DNA of 64,000 nucleotides from Sanghuangporus weigelae (GCA_033182465.1 CP137330.1:620001-684000), one strand, 5' to 3'. Positions 1-12,390 are shown, numbered from the stretch's first letter. Translations and numbers: made by a program. The notes: generated from the sequence alone by a model not told the origin.

Positions 1-569
1 ACCCCTCGAACTGCGAACCCGATAACTTGGAGAATGATTGGATGGTATAGACCGGAGTTGCACACACCATGTCCAGCATCTACGATACAGGCAAACCTTT
101 ATTTACCGAGAGATGCGAACCTGGAAACCAAGCAATTACAACTCCTTATACAACGAAGGATATGGCGCTACATTCGAGATATACGATACGAAGGCAAAGC
201 ATGGCTAGTCACCAGAACCCAGCAGAACCCACCAGCAGAGCTTATGCAGTTCATGATATGCCTTGGACCATACTCTACACCGACCCGACACCTTAACACT
301 GACGTGCGAGTTATGCTTACCCTCGCTGGACCTCGAGATGAATTCCGAAGAATCACATACCGAGCAGCCTACATCGCTCCAAGAGCAAAGATGCCACTCA
401 ATGACGGCAATGACATCGTTATGGAGTACTGACAGCGGAGCATTCCATATCGGAGCACCACCTCTATTGTCTCAGTCAGCAACTCCAAAGAATTCTGTCA
501 TAGTGGAGACGACCTTACAAAGATTGGAGCAAAGTGGAGCGAAGCGCAGCAGGATGACAAAGGAACAGA
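1..569. other. Unassigned sequence left of the LTR
   Basis: No gene is recognised here. Positions 34-432 (+) stay open for 132 codons and are rich in Arg and Pro, and a second frame is open over 69-296. Neither shows a retrotransposon integrase, reverse transcriptase or other domain that I can name. The last bases before the LTR are purine-rich (about 551-569), as expected for a polypurine tract, so this may be the degenerate 3' end of an element's internal region. That is inference. Confidence 0.3.
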
Positions 570-952
570 TGTAATGGTGGAGGAAAGTGGAGTAAAGTGG
601 AGACAGGATGAGTAAGAAATAGGACGGAAAATGGAATATCTGGGAGCATAAATAGTTGTAGGATTAGGCCCTCATTTCCCCATCTTTCGATCCTCTTAAC
701 ACACTGGTGTAAAGCTTGCCCTACAGCGAGCTATTACTGTGTGCTTTGTACTATCACGCCTCTTGGAAATCCCAATCTGCTTTACTATTACCTCGTATCT
801 GAAAACATCCATAACTCGGACCGCGACTAGGAAGGCTAGTAAGGGACCGCGTGGTACAGCCAGACGTGGGTAGATAAGATCACCTCTGCACAACACACCG
901 CTGCTTAGGCAAAAGGATTGAACCGGTGTAACCCCGGGCCTACTCCCTAACA
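570..952 (+). mobile_element. Probable LTR of a Ty3/gypsy-like retrotransposon (solo or 3' LTR)
   Basis: A 383-base block begins TGTAATGG and ends CTAACA, giving the TG...CA ends of an LTR. It contains a TATA-like cataaatag near 646 and is preceded by a purine-rich stretch. It lies directly upstream of a tRNA gene, a common setting for LTR elements. No second LTR copy or full pol gene is in the window, so it is either a solo LTR or the right end of an element running off the left edge. No target duplication could be confirmed. Confidence 0.5.
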
Positions 953-1016
953 ATAATAACTGTAAAGCTGCTTCCGAGCGACCAGCTAGAAAAAAAGACC
1001 TCTTACAACGTAAGAT

Positions 1017-1104
1017 TGATTCGGGCCGGGATCGAACCGGCGATCGCCTGTGAACACTAACTTCAGATGTAAGACAGGCGTCATAACCACTAGACCACCG
1101 AACC
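1017..1104 (-). tRNA. tRNA-Val (anticodon UAC) with a short intron
   Basis: Read on the minus strand, the acceptor stem pairs GGTTCGG with CCGAATC and is followed by discriminator A. The T arm is GCCGG-TTCGATC-CCGGC and the anticodon stem is CCTGT/ACAGG. The anticodon loop becomes CTTACAC (anticodon TAC) once a 15-base intron, starting one base 3' of the anticodon, is removed. That is the canonical place for eukaryotic nuclear tRNA introns. The mature length is 73 nt, as expected. It reads GUA and probably GUG valine codons. Confidence 0.9.
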
Positions 1105-1331
1105 TAATTTCAATTTTGGTTTAGTAAATTTATATACCCTTCTAGCTCAAAGCAGAAGCGCACGTGATAATTTGCCGATGATCGACGATTGGATTTGCTA
1201 ACTCTCGTCAGATGCCTTCTTACTGGGCTCATCACTCTGTTGCTCGAGTTTGTCTTCGTTTCCTCCCACCAGGTATTCGTGGAGTGCGAAACGCTCGTCC
1301 CGGTCTTTTGCATCTCAGGCTTTATCAAACG

Positions 1332-4300
1332 ATGACTGCCTTTGAATCGCAAGCAGTCGACACGTCCAATAGGTTGTCTGCCCTCAGGAAGATACTGGCT
1401 AATAGCACACCACCAATCGATGCTTTCGTAATTCCGAGCGAAGATGCCCGTGCGTATATTTTCTTTCAGAGGTTTGGGATGGCTTTTTCATAGATCTTGC
1501 TTCGATCAGACTTCAGCGAGTTCCCTTCGCACAGTGATGAACGCAGGGCCTTTATATCTGGATTCGATGGTTCAGCTGGTAAATCGCTCATAACTTATCC
1601 ATGAGTGATACTAAACGAAACATATAGGCTGTGCCGTTGTGACTCAGACGGATGCCTATCTGTTTACAGATGGCCGATACTTCTTACAAGCGTCAAAACA
1701 GCTAGATAAGTAAGTACAGTGGTCATGTGCTTTTCGCTCTGCTTGTTAACGCATCTTAGGAACTGGACATTGATGAAAACAGGTTTACCAGGTAAAAGAA
1801 AATCTCCACATGTCGCTTCCGCACACAACTAAACCGGAGACAGGCATACCTACATGGCAAGAATTCCTTTCAGAAGTAAGTAGCGACCCGTTTGCGCGCG
1901 AATCCCAAGCAAGACCATGAACAAACACGGTTGACGTTTGAGTCCTGTCTCCTTGGTGTCGTATAATGCAATTTTTGAAATAACGGAGAGGTGTTGCCGT
2001 TAATCGCAACAGCGCAATTCGTACCATTTGTCTCTACGGTCGATTTAATTTGGCTAGTCTCGTACTAACGCGAACCTATCTTAGAAACTCGATAAAGGGA
2101 AGAAAATTGGGATAGATCCGTGCCTCATATCAGCGTGTCAGTACCATGCTGATCCTTCCTGGAGACTCAATAACTCTTACTATTCGTATTCAGCCGATGC
2201 TCAGTCGTTGAAGTCCTCTCTAGAACAGAGAGAATCTGAACTTGTCCCGCTCATCAAGAATCCCGTGGACGAAGTGTGGGGTTCGCAAAGACCAGCACGC
2301 GTCAAAAACAAGGTGTTTCCGTTAGAAGTAAAATACTCCGGTAGGACAACAATCAATCGTAATGTGCATATGATGCTTATAGGAAATTTAATTAGGTCGA
2401 TCGTCGAAAGAAAAGATTACCTCTCTGAGAGAGGAGATGGAGAAGAAGAAGGTGGCTGGAATGGTTGTGAATATGCTCGATGAGGTTGCTTGGCTTTTCG
2501 ACCTTCGTGGTTCGGATGTCGACTTCAACCCAGGTAAGTCGGGTTGCTTATTCTGTGGCATCGGACGTTTCATTCAACTCCCGCAGTCTTCTATGCCTAC
2601 GCTGTCCTTGCCTTTGACAGGACCGTGCTCTTCATCGATGATACACAGGTTGACGACGATGTTCGAACTCATCTTGGTGATTCCGTCGAAATTCAACCAT
2701 ATGAGTTCATTTTTGGCTACTTGAAGAATCTTACCGGCGCTCTAGGTCTGAGTAAAGACAAGGTATGCTTGGTCATGATCCCATAGATAACTGCCGGGCA
2801 CATCAATTTGTATTTCAGCGTTTGTTGCTCGGTCAAAACGCAAGTCTTGCGATCGCTAACTCGATAGGATTCGTGCGTCAATTATTTGATTCGGACTTCC
2901 GATTCTCAAGATGAAGTAATAGGATAATGCTCACATCGCTCCATCACCCGTCGCGGCTGCTAAAGCTGTGAAAAACGAGACGGAACTCACGGGATTCCGC
3001 GAATGCCACATTCGCGATGGCTCAGCTCTAGTACGCTACCTCGCGTGGTTAGAAGACCAATTGAATGCTGGCGCGGAGTTAAATGAAAGCCAAGTAGCGG
3101 ACAAGCTTGAAGAGTATCGCTCGTGAGTAGATTTTTTCTGCGCCGGTTTCGGAGAAATGAATTCTTTTCTTGGCAGGCAATTGCTTCATTTCAAGGGCTT
3201 GTCGTTCCCGACTATAAGCGCTGCAGGCTCCAATGCAGGTCTGTGCAATATTTATAACATACATGACTAGCTATGAGCACTCACCTAACGCATTCATCTA
3301 GCGATCATCCACTATTTACCAGAAAGATCAACTTGCGCAACGGTCAGGAAAGAGGAGGTAAGTGTTTTGATCTTCTTCAGTAAACATACTCACTCAAAAA
3401 ATAATCAGGTCTACTTGTGCGATTCTGGAGGTAATTCGGCTCTGTATGATCGTTTTGAAAGGACCCTCAGTAGTTAATTTTTATTTCAGCCCAGTTCATT
3501 GATGGCACGACAGACGTAACGCGGACATGGGTAAATACTTGAGATTATTAACATTTCATTTCTATCAGCCTAATTTACAACATTCAGCATTTCGGATCTC
3601 CGTCGGACGAAGAGAAGCGGGCGTACACGCGTGTCTTGCAGGGCCACATTGCGATCGATACGCTGGTCTTTCCTAATGGTACAACAGGTGAGTAAAGCCT
3701 GTATTGAAATGCAAAACCGGTTGATTTGACCTAGATATCAAGGATATGTGATGTTCGTCCATAGTCTTTTGGAAATTTCATTGATGATGGATGGACTGAT
3801 ATGATGTAGTGATTCCATGGCTCGAAGGCCTCTATGGCAAGATGGGCTCAGTACGTGATCATCTGGTAGAGATCGCCTTGCTTTCTGATCCCTATATCCC
3901 CTGCTCTTCTGTGTGTCAGATTTCAGGTACGTCATGGCATCATGCACTATATCGACGACCGTCTGAGACTATATAAGACATGGTACCGGGCACGGTGTAG
4001 GACATTTCCTGAACGTCCATGAAGGCCCACACGGCATTGGGATGCGCATCAGTGTGTGCTTAAAAACAACACCATCTCTAAAGTCTACTGACAGGCAATT
4101 TAGCCTACAACAATACTCCGTTGAAGTCTGGCATGACCGTCACAAATGGTGAATTCCATATCACGCTTTCTTATACTCACACCGAATAACACTGGTCTGA
4201 AGAGCCTGGATACTACAAGGATGGATATTTCGGCATCCGCATCGAGAACGTGCTCCTGGTCCGCGAAGCACAGACCCCGAACAATTTCGACGATAAAGGC

Positions 4301-4564
4301 TACTTATGCTTCGAGAATGTCACCATGGTACGTCCTTATCGTTCCACGAAGTCAGCCACACCTTACTGACCGACTCAACTGCCACTTCGGTGACATCCAC
4401 AGTGTCCCATTCAAACGAAGCTGATCGCACAAGATCTGCTTACTCCCTCCGAACGGGCATGGGTGAATAAATATCACGAGACGGTGCTGGAGAAGCTCAA
4501 TTCGCACCTCGCCAATGACGCCCGTGCCCTTGAATGGCTCAAGCGGGAATGCGCCCCGATATGA
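1332..4564 (+). CDS. Xaa-Pro aminopeptidase (aminopeptidase P, M24B)
   Basis: Cytosolic-type dimetal peptidase that removes an N-terminal residue preceding proline. The gene has about a dozen or more short introns. The N-terminal exon (from 1332) reads [20 protein letters not shown] and then [10 protein letters not shown], the creatinase-like N domain. The catalytic pita-bread domain shows LCDSGAQ...TTDVTRTW (two metal Asp), [16 protein letters not shown] (metal His, about 3970-4030) and two Glu contexts (IRIEN, FENVT) near 4220-4325. The protein ends RECAPI at a TGA (4562-4564). The frame is open upstream to another ATG at 1212, adding 40 residues rich in Arg and lacking Asp/Glu, which could be a mitochondrial presequence (see findings). 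I take 1332 as the main start because the usual family N-terminus begins there. Family length is about 610 residues, and the exons add up to roughly that. Confidence 0.9.
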
Positions 4565-4959
4565 ATGATTGTTTTTTGGGCTCCCTGGATAGCTTAACGG
4601 ATCGATGCTGCCTCTAGTTCTCGCTTTTCTCGTTGGACGCTTGCCTTTTTAAGCTTGTGCGTATCGAAAAGATGCGCGTGGACCCGCCAAGTCTTTAGAC
4701 CCGCGGTCTCGCGGCATCGCATATTTTTAGGAAAGCTAATCATTGGAAATATACATGTACGTCTTGGACGCGTCTATGTCTACACATACGGTTGCTTCTG
4801 AGTTTTTATCAATCCATACGTGTAAGTTAAAGTGAGACGTTATTGTAATCCTCTTGTGCGTACTCCAGCACCGATGTTAGATAAGTATAAGTGCTGAAAG
4901 ATAAATTGTCGTAAGAACGCAATGCCGATGCCAGACCAGCACCATATCTTGTTCGTAGA
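4565..4959. other. Convergent 3' intergenic region
   Basis: This gap lies between the stop codons of the aminopeptidase (+) and the F-box gene (-). It should hold both 3' untranslated regions. I see no open frame with protein-like composition, no repeat and no RNA gene. Confidence 0.6.
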
Positions 4960-7820
4960 TCAAGTATACATCGAGAAGACGCACATCTGCGACATCCTCT
5001 CAATTTGCTCCGGGTTTTCCGCATTCTCCTAAAGTCAGAAAACCACGTCAGTCAGTCGATCATCAACAGCCGGCAGTTAAAAGGAAATAGAAAAAAAAAA
5101 ATTAAACCAAGTCGGAGGAACAAACATGCCATACTCGAAATGATACTAACCAAATACCCTATAATTCTCTCTTCATCCATCAGAACGCCTGAAAACAGCG
5201 CTTCGCATCCCTCAAGCATGTATTCGACACACGGTAGTCCGCCTGCAAGGTCCCCGTCTTGATAATAGCGCACTTTCGTAGTGGACGTGGTATCGCGGAT
5301 CCGGATGGAGACGAGCTTGAGAGGATGTGAAAAGGAAGGGGTTGTAAAAAGAACATCGGAACTTTGTGGAGGTAGCGGGGGAGATGATGAAGATGATGTA
5401 GCGTCAGAAACATTCTGCTCCGAGTCCTCTTCGGTGTGACTAGGACTGGCTATTGTATTCGCAGTGACCGACGACGCGGGAGGAATACCAGGGCCAGACT
5501 GATTAGCGTCCAAAGTCGAAGAGGCACTAGGAGGGGGCAACTGAGGAACAGCAGGCGACGATCCAGGCTCAGGCTCAGGCTCGTCGAAACCATCTAACGG
5601 ATGGTATTCGGTAGGGTTGCCATCGCCAGCCTCATCTGCATCCACAGCTTGCAGCAAACCTCCCGACCTGAGATGGACTTCCATTTCATCTATGGCAGGA
5701 GGTGGTCCTGGCGTCGGCATCGGTGTCTGTGACAGACCTATATTGCCTATTGGCCAATCCCTGTCTGTACCAAGGCCAAACTCGTCTTCGTCCTCCGAAT
5801 CGTCCTCGCGCTCGCCGTCCAAGCTGTCTACGTGAATCTCTATGTCATTCCCTCCTTCGAGGTCGTTTAGATCCAGGGCCTTTCCCTTCCCTTTCTTCGC
5901 CGTTCGCTCATCATCTCTTTGCCGCACGGCCTTCGCCATCGTGCGCTTCACCTCAAACGGATTGTAATCCCTCACAACGACAACACTCTTCCACCACGTA
6001 TTGTCTGGACCAGGCACGAGCGACATGAATACCTGCCTCTGTCCAGCAGTCGTTGTCACCCACCCAACATAGTCATCTTCCAGACGCCATCTAGTCGCCT
6101 TAGGTCCCCATTCCTTCCATTGCACGTCATCTGCTCCGGTTAATATGTTTCCAGATGTCATATTTCCTTCACCTGTTCCCGTATTCTCGAGGACATGTTT
6201 CCCGCATGCGTTCAGGACAGGAAGTGCGAGAGAGGTGAGTGCAGAGCGATGAACGATAAGGTTGAGCGCGGGGCCGTAGGGTACCGCTGCGTCTGAGTGC
6301 TTGATGACAAATTTGAACGAAATGATGGCTCGAAGTGGGTCAGCGGTAATGTCGTAACCCGCTGTACCCCATCTTCTCATGCTCGCCGACGATCGGCGGT
6401 CTTGAGTCAATCCTTCAGTTTCGGCCGTCGATGCATTCGAATGCGGATTCAGAGGGTCAAATGTAGAAGCAGTAGGGTTCGGGTCCCCACGACATACCGC
6501 ACTGCGCAACTTGAAGTTATTCGTCATTTCAGGTAGACGGAGTCTACGGAGCAATACGACACTGTCAGCGCCACCTGCGTGTCCACCTTCAGAAGCGAAG
6601 ATATGCAGAAGGTCCAACGTGTTCTCCACAAGGTTTGGTAAGACGAACAACGAGGGAGTGACGAATGCTATAGCGAAGTAGGTCGGGGTCTCATACGATT
6701 GATGCTAGATGAGGAATAATAAACGAACGCCAGCATCAGTTCGTTCTGGTCCGATAACGAAGAAGAATCAAATTTAAACGAAAAGCGAGAACTCACATGA
6801 ACGATCCTTCCCGTTTGCCAGTTGATGACGAAGAGATCTTCGATCAAGGATCGATGCAAGACCGATCGAGGAAAGGTTAGCAACACAACGATATACATTC
6901 CAGATACTTCGATGATCGGAGAAGGCCTCGCATAGGCAGTTGGCTTCCTTGCCAGTTTGATAGTCGGCTCTTTTGCCAACGGATGTGGGGACTGTGTACT
7001 GAATTGGTATAGGTTGAGTTTTATCTCTTGCATCCTGAACACGGTGTTTGAGTAAATGCATCTCGAAGTGTACGAAAAGTGCTTACGCAGGTATATTCAA
7101 CATTTCTTCCCCTTGGTCTGGCAAACTGTAAGAAACTGACACGACGAGGTCGTGCTCCCTCAAAGCTAATCCAAAGTCCGCCACAATCCCGTCGAGAGAA
7201 AGCTCCTTCCATGGCACGTCTGTCCTCGGTGGCTCAAAGTTTTCTTCTACATTCCTAACAGCATTTTCGTTCTCGGCGTCAGCTATATTGTCCTCATCGC
7301 CTTGGTCTCCTGGTTGTCCTTGGGCATCTCCACTTCCATCCAGAATCCCCTCCCTCCGAGAAACTTCCCTCAACTCAACATACCTCAACAAATTCTCCAT
7401 CCTGAACTCCGCAAATCCAAACACACCTCCACTCAAATCATACACGCTTACTTCCATTTCGCGCTCCAACGGTATCTTCTTCGCGTTCCTAGTCAAGTCA
7501 AGTGAACGCCAGTTGTGTTCGCGCATTCGCAGGTATGCGAGCTTTTCTGATATGCTCGGTGATGATGTGGCCGCGGTACTGGGGGCCTCATTAGGTTTGC
7601 CATTTGACTCTCCGGCTGCATAACGTGTACTACGAGGCGCATCGAGTGATTCATCCAAGCACCCTGCCAAATCCAGCTCAGCAATATACTGCAACCGACT
7701 TGACGTTTTATAGAAGTTATTCGTGTATTTATTGACGAAGGCGAAAGCAAGGATATCTGTACCATTGAGATACGAGAGAGCAGCGAGCAGAATTTCCTCT
7801 GGCAGAGAGAGCAGAGGCAT
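4960..7820 (-). CDS. F-box protein (SCF ubiquitin-ligase substrate adaptor), basidiomycete type
   Basis: The N-terminus LPEEILLAALSYL...DILAFAFVNKYTNNFY is an F-box, the segment that binds Skp1 in SCF ubiquitin ligases. Four exons fit frame and splice signals: 7087-7820, 6797-7034, 5151-6704 and 4960-5028, giving about 864 residues. The middle contains propeller-like strands (LFVINWQTGRIVH, SYETPTYFAIAFVTPSL). The C-terminal third is acidic and Ser/Pro-rich, followed by a conserved-looking tail across the last intron (GYL|ENAENPEQIERMSQ). Its start is only 142 bases from the eIF3g start on the other strand, so the two probably share a promoter. The substrate is unknown. The F-box call is firm; the fold of the rest is inferred. 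Confidence 0.8.
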
Positions 7821-7962
7821 TTTATCAGGTCAAGAAAGGCGGAATTGACCCAACATAACTATAAGCGTGACAGCGTGTGATTGTAATTCGTGTCACACGC
7901 GATCTCAAATTTCGTTCCGTTCGCCGAACCTCCTCATATCAATCTAACACGCAAGTGAATTG
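7821..7962. promoter_or_regulatory. Bidirectional promoter between F-box gene and eIF3g
   Basis: The 142 bases between the two divergent start codons must hold both 5' leaders and core promoters. No clear TATA box is visible, which fits housekeeping expression. Confidence 0.5.
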
Positions 7963-9301
7963 ATGGCTCTGAAAACGTATGCTCCATTTTCACAGCAATT
8001 TCTCATTCTATATTGCTTATCTTCTAATATACAGTGAAGAAAAGATAAAGTGGGGGGACGAATTCGACGAGCCGGGTATGTCTAATCCGTCCGCATACAT
8101 CGTGTGTTTGAAGTGCACGGGTCTGATACTCTCGTCATTATGCAGAAGAGCCGCGTCTCCCAAAGCCTGAAGAGACCGTCGACGAAAATGGAGTGATAAC
8201 TGTTGTGGAGTATAGCGTAAACGATGACGGGAAGAAGATCAAAGTTCGTTCGTCCCCGTCAGCAGTTCTCAAGATCATTTCAGTAATTTGTTTTCTTCGT
8301 ATTCACAAAAATCGATGATTACAACAGATTACGAAGCGTATAAGACGCACAGTCCAAAAAGCCGTCGTTCAGCATGCAGTGGCGGAGCGAAAGAACTGGG
8401 CCAAGTTCGGGCAGGAGAAGGGTAAGAAAGCTGGTCCGGACCGCGCAACGACGACCGTCGGTGAGAACGTCGTACTCAAGTTATCACCTGGCAACAAGGT
8501 ACGTGCAAGCAACTCCTTTCGCCGCACGATTTATTCACCGCTGGTGATCGACAGTCTTCGGAACCCGAACCAGCGCAGGAAGACTCGGTCAGAGCGGCGC
8601 TGCAAAAGGCGGGTGTGTCCGGCGTACGGTGTAGGATATGCAAACGCGATCACTTCACCGCGAGGTGTCCGTTCAAGGACACTCTGTCGGGTCTGGAGGC
8701 GCTCTCACCTGCTGGTGTCGGTGCGTTCTCGCTCTCATCGTTCTTATCCCTTTCCATTTACTTATCTAAATTTTCTTGCAATCCTCTCACTTAGAAACCC
8801 CACCAGTAGACGAAGAGGCAGCTCCCGCTGCCACACCGCCCACAGCACCGACCTCAGGCAAATACGTCCCTCCCTCCATGCGCGCCGGCGCCAGCCGCGG
8901 AGCAGGCGAAACCATGGGCCGACCAGGAGCCAATCGGGACGAACTCCCAACATTACGCGTCACCAACGTCTCCGAAGACACCACCGACCAAGATCTTCGC
9001 GACTTATTCAGCACCTTTGGGCGAGTCATCCGTGTATACATCGGTCGAGATCGCGAAACGGGCCAAGGGAAAGGTTTCGCGTTTGTGAGCTTTGAAGATC
9101 GAGCTTGTGCAGAAGTGGCGATTCAGAGAGTGAATGGGAGGGGGTACGATAACTTGATTTTAAGTGTCGGGTGGTCACGTAAGTGTGGCTTTACTCTTTC
9201 TTTTTCTTTTCGACGCTTCGGACCTCGATTTGCTCATATTTGCTTATTTTCGCTAATGACTTTGTTTTGATTTTACAGAACCGAGAGAAGCGCGTCCCTA
9301 G
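7963..9301 (+). CDS. TIF35: Translation initiation factor eIF3 subunit G
   Basis: RNA-binding subunit of eIF3, acting in the cytosol in scanning and reinitiation. Exon 1 is only 14 coding bases (MALKT); exon 2 gives the WGDEFDEP region. A zinc knuckle reads CRICKRDHFTARCPFKD (about 8630-8680). After a Pro/Ala-rich linker ending KYVPPSMRAG, one RRM follows, with RNP2-like LRVTNVSEDT and RNP1 GKGFAFVSFE (about 8950-9170). The last intron splits the codon before QPREARP-stop, the usual eIF3g C-terminus. All five introns are short and keep frame. The length of about 290 residues fits the fungal family. Confidence 0.95.
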
Positions 9302-10673
9302 ACGTCCTATTGCTTACTGACATGAACGACTTGCATACTGTGATTGATTCAATCATTCATGTAACGTGTTGTGTACGTCTGACATCCGTCCAATTACGCG
9401 ACTCCTTTTCCCCAACCCTGTGTTTCCCCGGGATTGAATTACAGTATGTGCGTACCGAGGTGAGTCTTATAGAGATATTCTGACAATCATTGCGCATCAA
9501 TTTCATCTGCATCTCAAAAGTCTAGAGGCATTCTTTTCAGCAAAAGCTCGCCATGCTCCTTCTGGATGAATCCTAAGCATTCAAAAAAGCTCTCGCGCCT
9601 AATTGACTTGCTTCTATTGATTTGACTCGGGCCGCAAATGTTACTTATGCGCTGTGTGAAAGACAGGGGATCTACGTGAAAAAAAAAGGTTCAAGACGTC
9701 GGATTACAGGTTTCTACATCTACACATAGCCAAATCGTATACACCTCACATTTGCGCAGAGATATGCTTAGTGTCTTTGTCGCCTATTCGTCCCGCCCGT
9801 CAGTTTTCAGAGCGCCATGAATGGAGTCTTTTGGTCTTGCGGACTTCGTTGGCTGTGCAGGACCGCAAGGATTGGTTGAGAGACTCGTCCAAGCACACCG
9901 CGAACTCGAATTCATCAATTCGCTACGACAAGCTCGATCACTTATTCGTGTGTTTGTCATCTGAGTAGAACGCGGACTGCAGAGGTAAGAAAGGACGTTG
10001 AGAGGAGTTTCATCTGGGAGAGATATGTAGCAGAAGTATCTTCCTCGTCCTCGGCTTCGTTTTTGCCCTTTACCTGTGCCCCTTGCCCCTCACTCCCGAC
10101 GGACCTAGAGGAGAGGACAAGAAGATTCCGAACGTCAAGACAAGACATCTAGAGCACTTCTATCGCCCAAGATCTGTTCCTTGGCGAGTGACTCACGAAC
10201 GCCGAGCATCAATTTTCCATGTCGAATCGCTGTTTGAGCGGGGACGGCAGACGGATTTATTGGGGAGATATGATTGGCCCAGACGGCTAGGTACGGCAAG
10301 TTACAAGACCTGAAAGAGGGAAACATAACGGCTTTTTCTGAGGGAGAGACGAGTGCTTTGTCTCAATCCTCCCGGCGTTCCGTCACTTGTGTGGTTAGTC
10401 AGCCAACTGGTAAATCGAAAGAAAGTCTTGAATGTCCGTGCTGAAGATAAGTACCTTACCGCAGAATAAAACGAGGCCAGTAAGTTACCTCCGGTCAGAT
10501 GCCAAGAGATGAAAGTCCGTCGGGTACGGGGACGATCAATTTGCTCACGTGCGCGGAGATAATGCGCCCAACTTAACGCTGCTCTCTCACTAACTTACTT
10601 CCTCTTCATCCCTTGCTCTTCCTCTCCCTCCTCCCTTTCCTCTCCTTTCTCTCCCGCAAACCAAAACAAAGTC
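9302..10673. other. Intergenic region with unassigned small open frames
   Basis: No recognised gene lies between eIF3g and the DUF1275 gene. A 47-codon plus-strand frame with ATG at 9821 (stop 9962-9964) reads MESFGLADFVG...ERLVQAHRELEFINSL and looks helix-forming. Another plus frame is open from 10002 to 10313 and includes a hydrophobic stretch (IFLVLGFVFALYL). They may be exons of a short unrecognised gene or chance. The last 100 bases are pyrimidine-rich with CAAACCAAAACAAA, the leader of the next gene. Confidence 0.4.
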
Positions 10674-11696
10674 ATGGCGGACGCAGCTGCTCAATCTCAA
10701 TCTCTTCCCGGACCTGCCACTGCTCCCACCGCAGCTCGAGCATCCGGGTCGGACATTGAGAGCCTCGAAGTATCTGGTAAAGATAGCAGGAAGAGTGTAG
10801 ATGCTAGGGGACTCGGGAATGCAACGTCGTGGAGAGAATACCTCATGCAGAACGTCGACCCTTTGCAATCCACTTCCCCTCTGGCTAGCTTCTGTTTCAT
10901 GACCGGCTTCATGTGCGTTTCTATCATACCCAGTCCGAGCTGAGGATTATCGTACCAACGAAACTTTTTTTCGCAGTGACGCGATTTCGTTCAGTGCTGT
11001 ATTCGTATGGTGTGGGTTCCAGACTGGCAATACCGTCCAGGTGCATAATGTTTCTCACTATCTTTCGACTATCAATTAACAAACACTTCCCTCTAGCTGG
11101 CGCTAGCAATCGCCCGCCTCTTCTCCCCAGGGAACACCGACTTCTCCTTCCAAATGGCCGACCGACAAGCCCTCGTCTCGCTGCTCACCTTCCTCGGCGG
11201 GGCCTCCCTCGGGCGCATCGGGGACAAACTCGGGTCCAACACGCGCCTCTGGCTCTTCCTCGGCACGTTCATCCAGGCGCTCTTCACCATGGGCGCGGCG
11301 GTGACGGTCTGGCAGGGCGGGCAGGGCAGCATCGCGGGGCACCGCGGCGAGCCGGCGTGGACGAACGCGCTCTCCTTCGTGGCGCTCGGGTTCGCCTCCG
11401 CCTCGATCGGGCTGCAGGGTATCATGGGCAAGCGCGTGAACAGCCAGTTCGCCACCACCGTCGTCCTCACCACCGTCTGGTGCGAGCTCCTCGCCGACCC
11501 GAAGTTGTTCCGGAAGGGGTTCGTGATTACTAGGGATCACAAGTTCCTTGCTGTCTTCGCTCTGTTCCTGGGTGGGTTTGTCGGGAGGGCGATTCTGGAC
11601 CAGGTTGGGAGTGCTGGTGCGTTTGGAGTGGGCACGGGGATAAGGGTGTTAATCGCCCTTGGATGGTTGTTCGTTCCTGCGAAGAAGGAGAAGTAG
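10674..11696 (+). CDS. DUF1275 (YoaK-like) multi-pass membrane protein
   Basis: Three exons (10674-10912, 10977-11040, 11097-11696) give about 300 residues. A disordered Ser/Ala-rich N-terminus precedes SWREYLMQNVDPLQS and then several hydrophobic segments: SFCFMTGFIDAISFSAVFVW, FQTGNTVQLALAIARL, ALVSLLTFLGGASLGRIGD, LWLFLGTFIQALFTMGAA and a C-terminal pair ending ALGWLFVPAKKEK. The phrase GNTVQ after the second helix and the six-helix pattern are typical of DUF1275. Function is unknown in the family; a transporter-like role has been suggested from topology only. The third exon is clearly more GC-rich than its neighbours. Start chosen at the first ATG after a pyrimidine-rich leader. Confidence 0.85.
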
Positions 11697-12390
11697 ATTA
11701 GAGAGAGTGCTGGGAGGTTCATCATTTTAACGTTGTTTGATGAGCAGGGGAACGATGAAACGATAGACATCATTGTGCACAATATTTCGATTTTCTCTTA
11801 TTTTCTTGTTGTACTGCAAACTTGGGCTTTATAGACTACATAATTCCTCACACATAGGATGATTCCGATTTCGAATGACATACCGTGCGTGTACGTGTAC
11901 TCCAAGTATCATGTTCTTGCATGTTCTTACAATTCTCAGAGTTAAAAACCTCCACACGTACTTGTTAGAATGAGATGGATAACTTCATTAAACGGTTTGG
12001 ATTCCTCCCTCCGCGCGTGATCGACGAGGCTTCAATGGCATTGCCATATCTGGTGCGTCGATCAACGCTAATCGTTTCCCAACCCAACACGTCGAAATAA
12101 TCTCCACTCCAAGACACTTTACGGTGTTAAAACGGATGATGTTGCTGTTCTTTATGTAAGGAATATAGGCACTAGTCTAACACTAATATTGTAATTTATC
12201 GTGTTCAATTTATTGGAAAATAATGAATATTATTTATTCGAGTGACGTGTTTCCCACGGCGCGCCGCGTCTCATTTCACGCTCACGTTCTTCATTCACAT
12301 TGCTCGTTCCTCCCACCTGCAAACAAAGACAGCCAACTGGGATTTTAACTCAACAAAAAGTCGGGAGCTGGGATCCAGACTCCAGCAAAC
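11697..12390. other. Intergenic region, AT-rich towards the right
   Basis: Holds the 3' end of the DUF1275 transcript and the promoter of the CHAPs gene. The stretch 12170-12240 is AT-rich. No gene, RNA or repeat is apparent. Confidence 0.5.

Noticed and set aside
11093-11540. Several open frames on both strands
   Set aside because: They overlap the GC-rich exon of the DUF1275 gene, where high GC suppresses stop codons in all frames.
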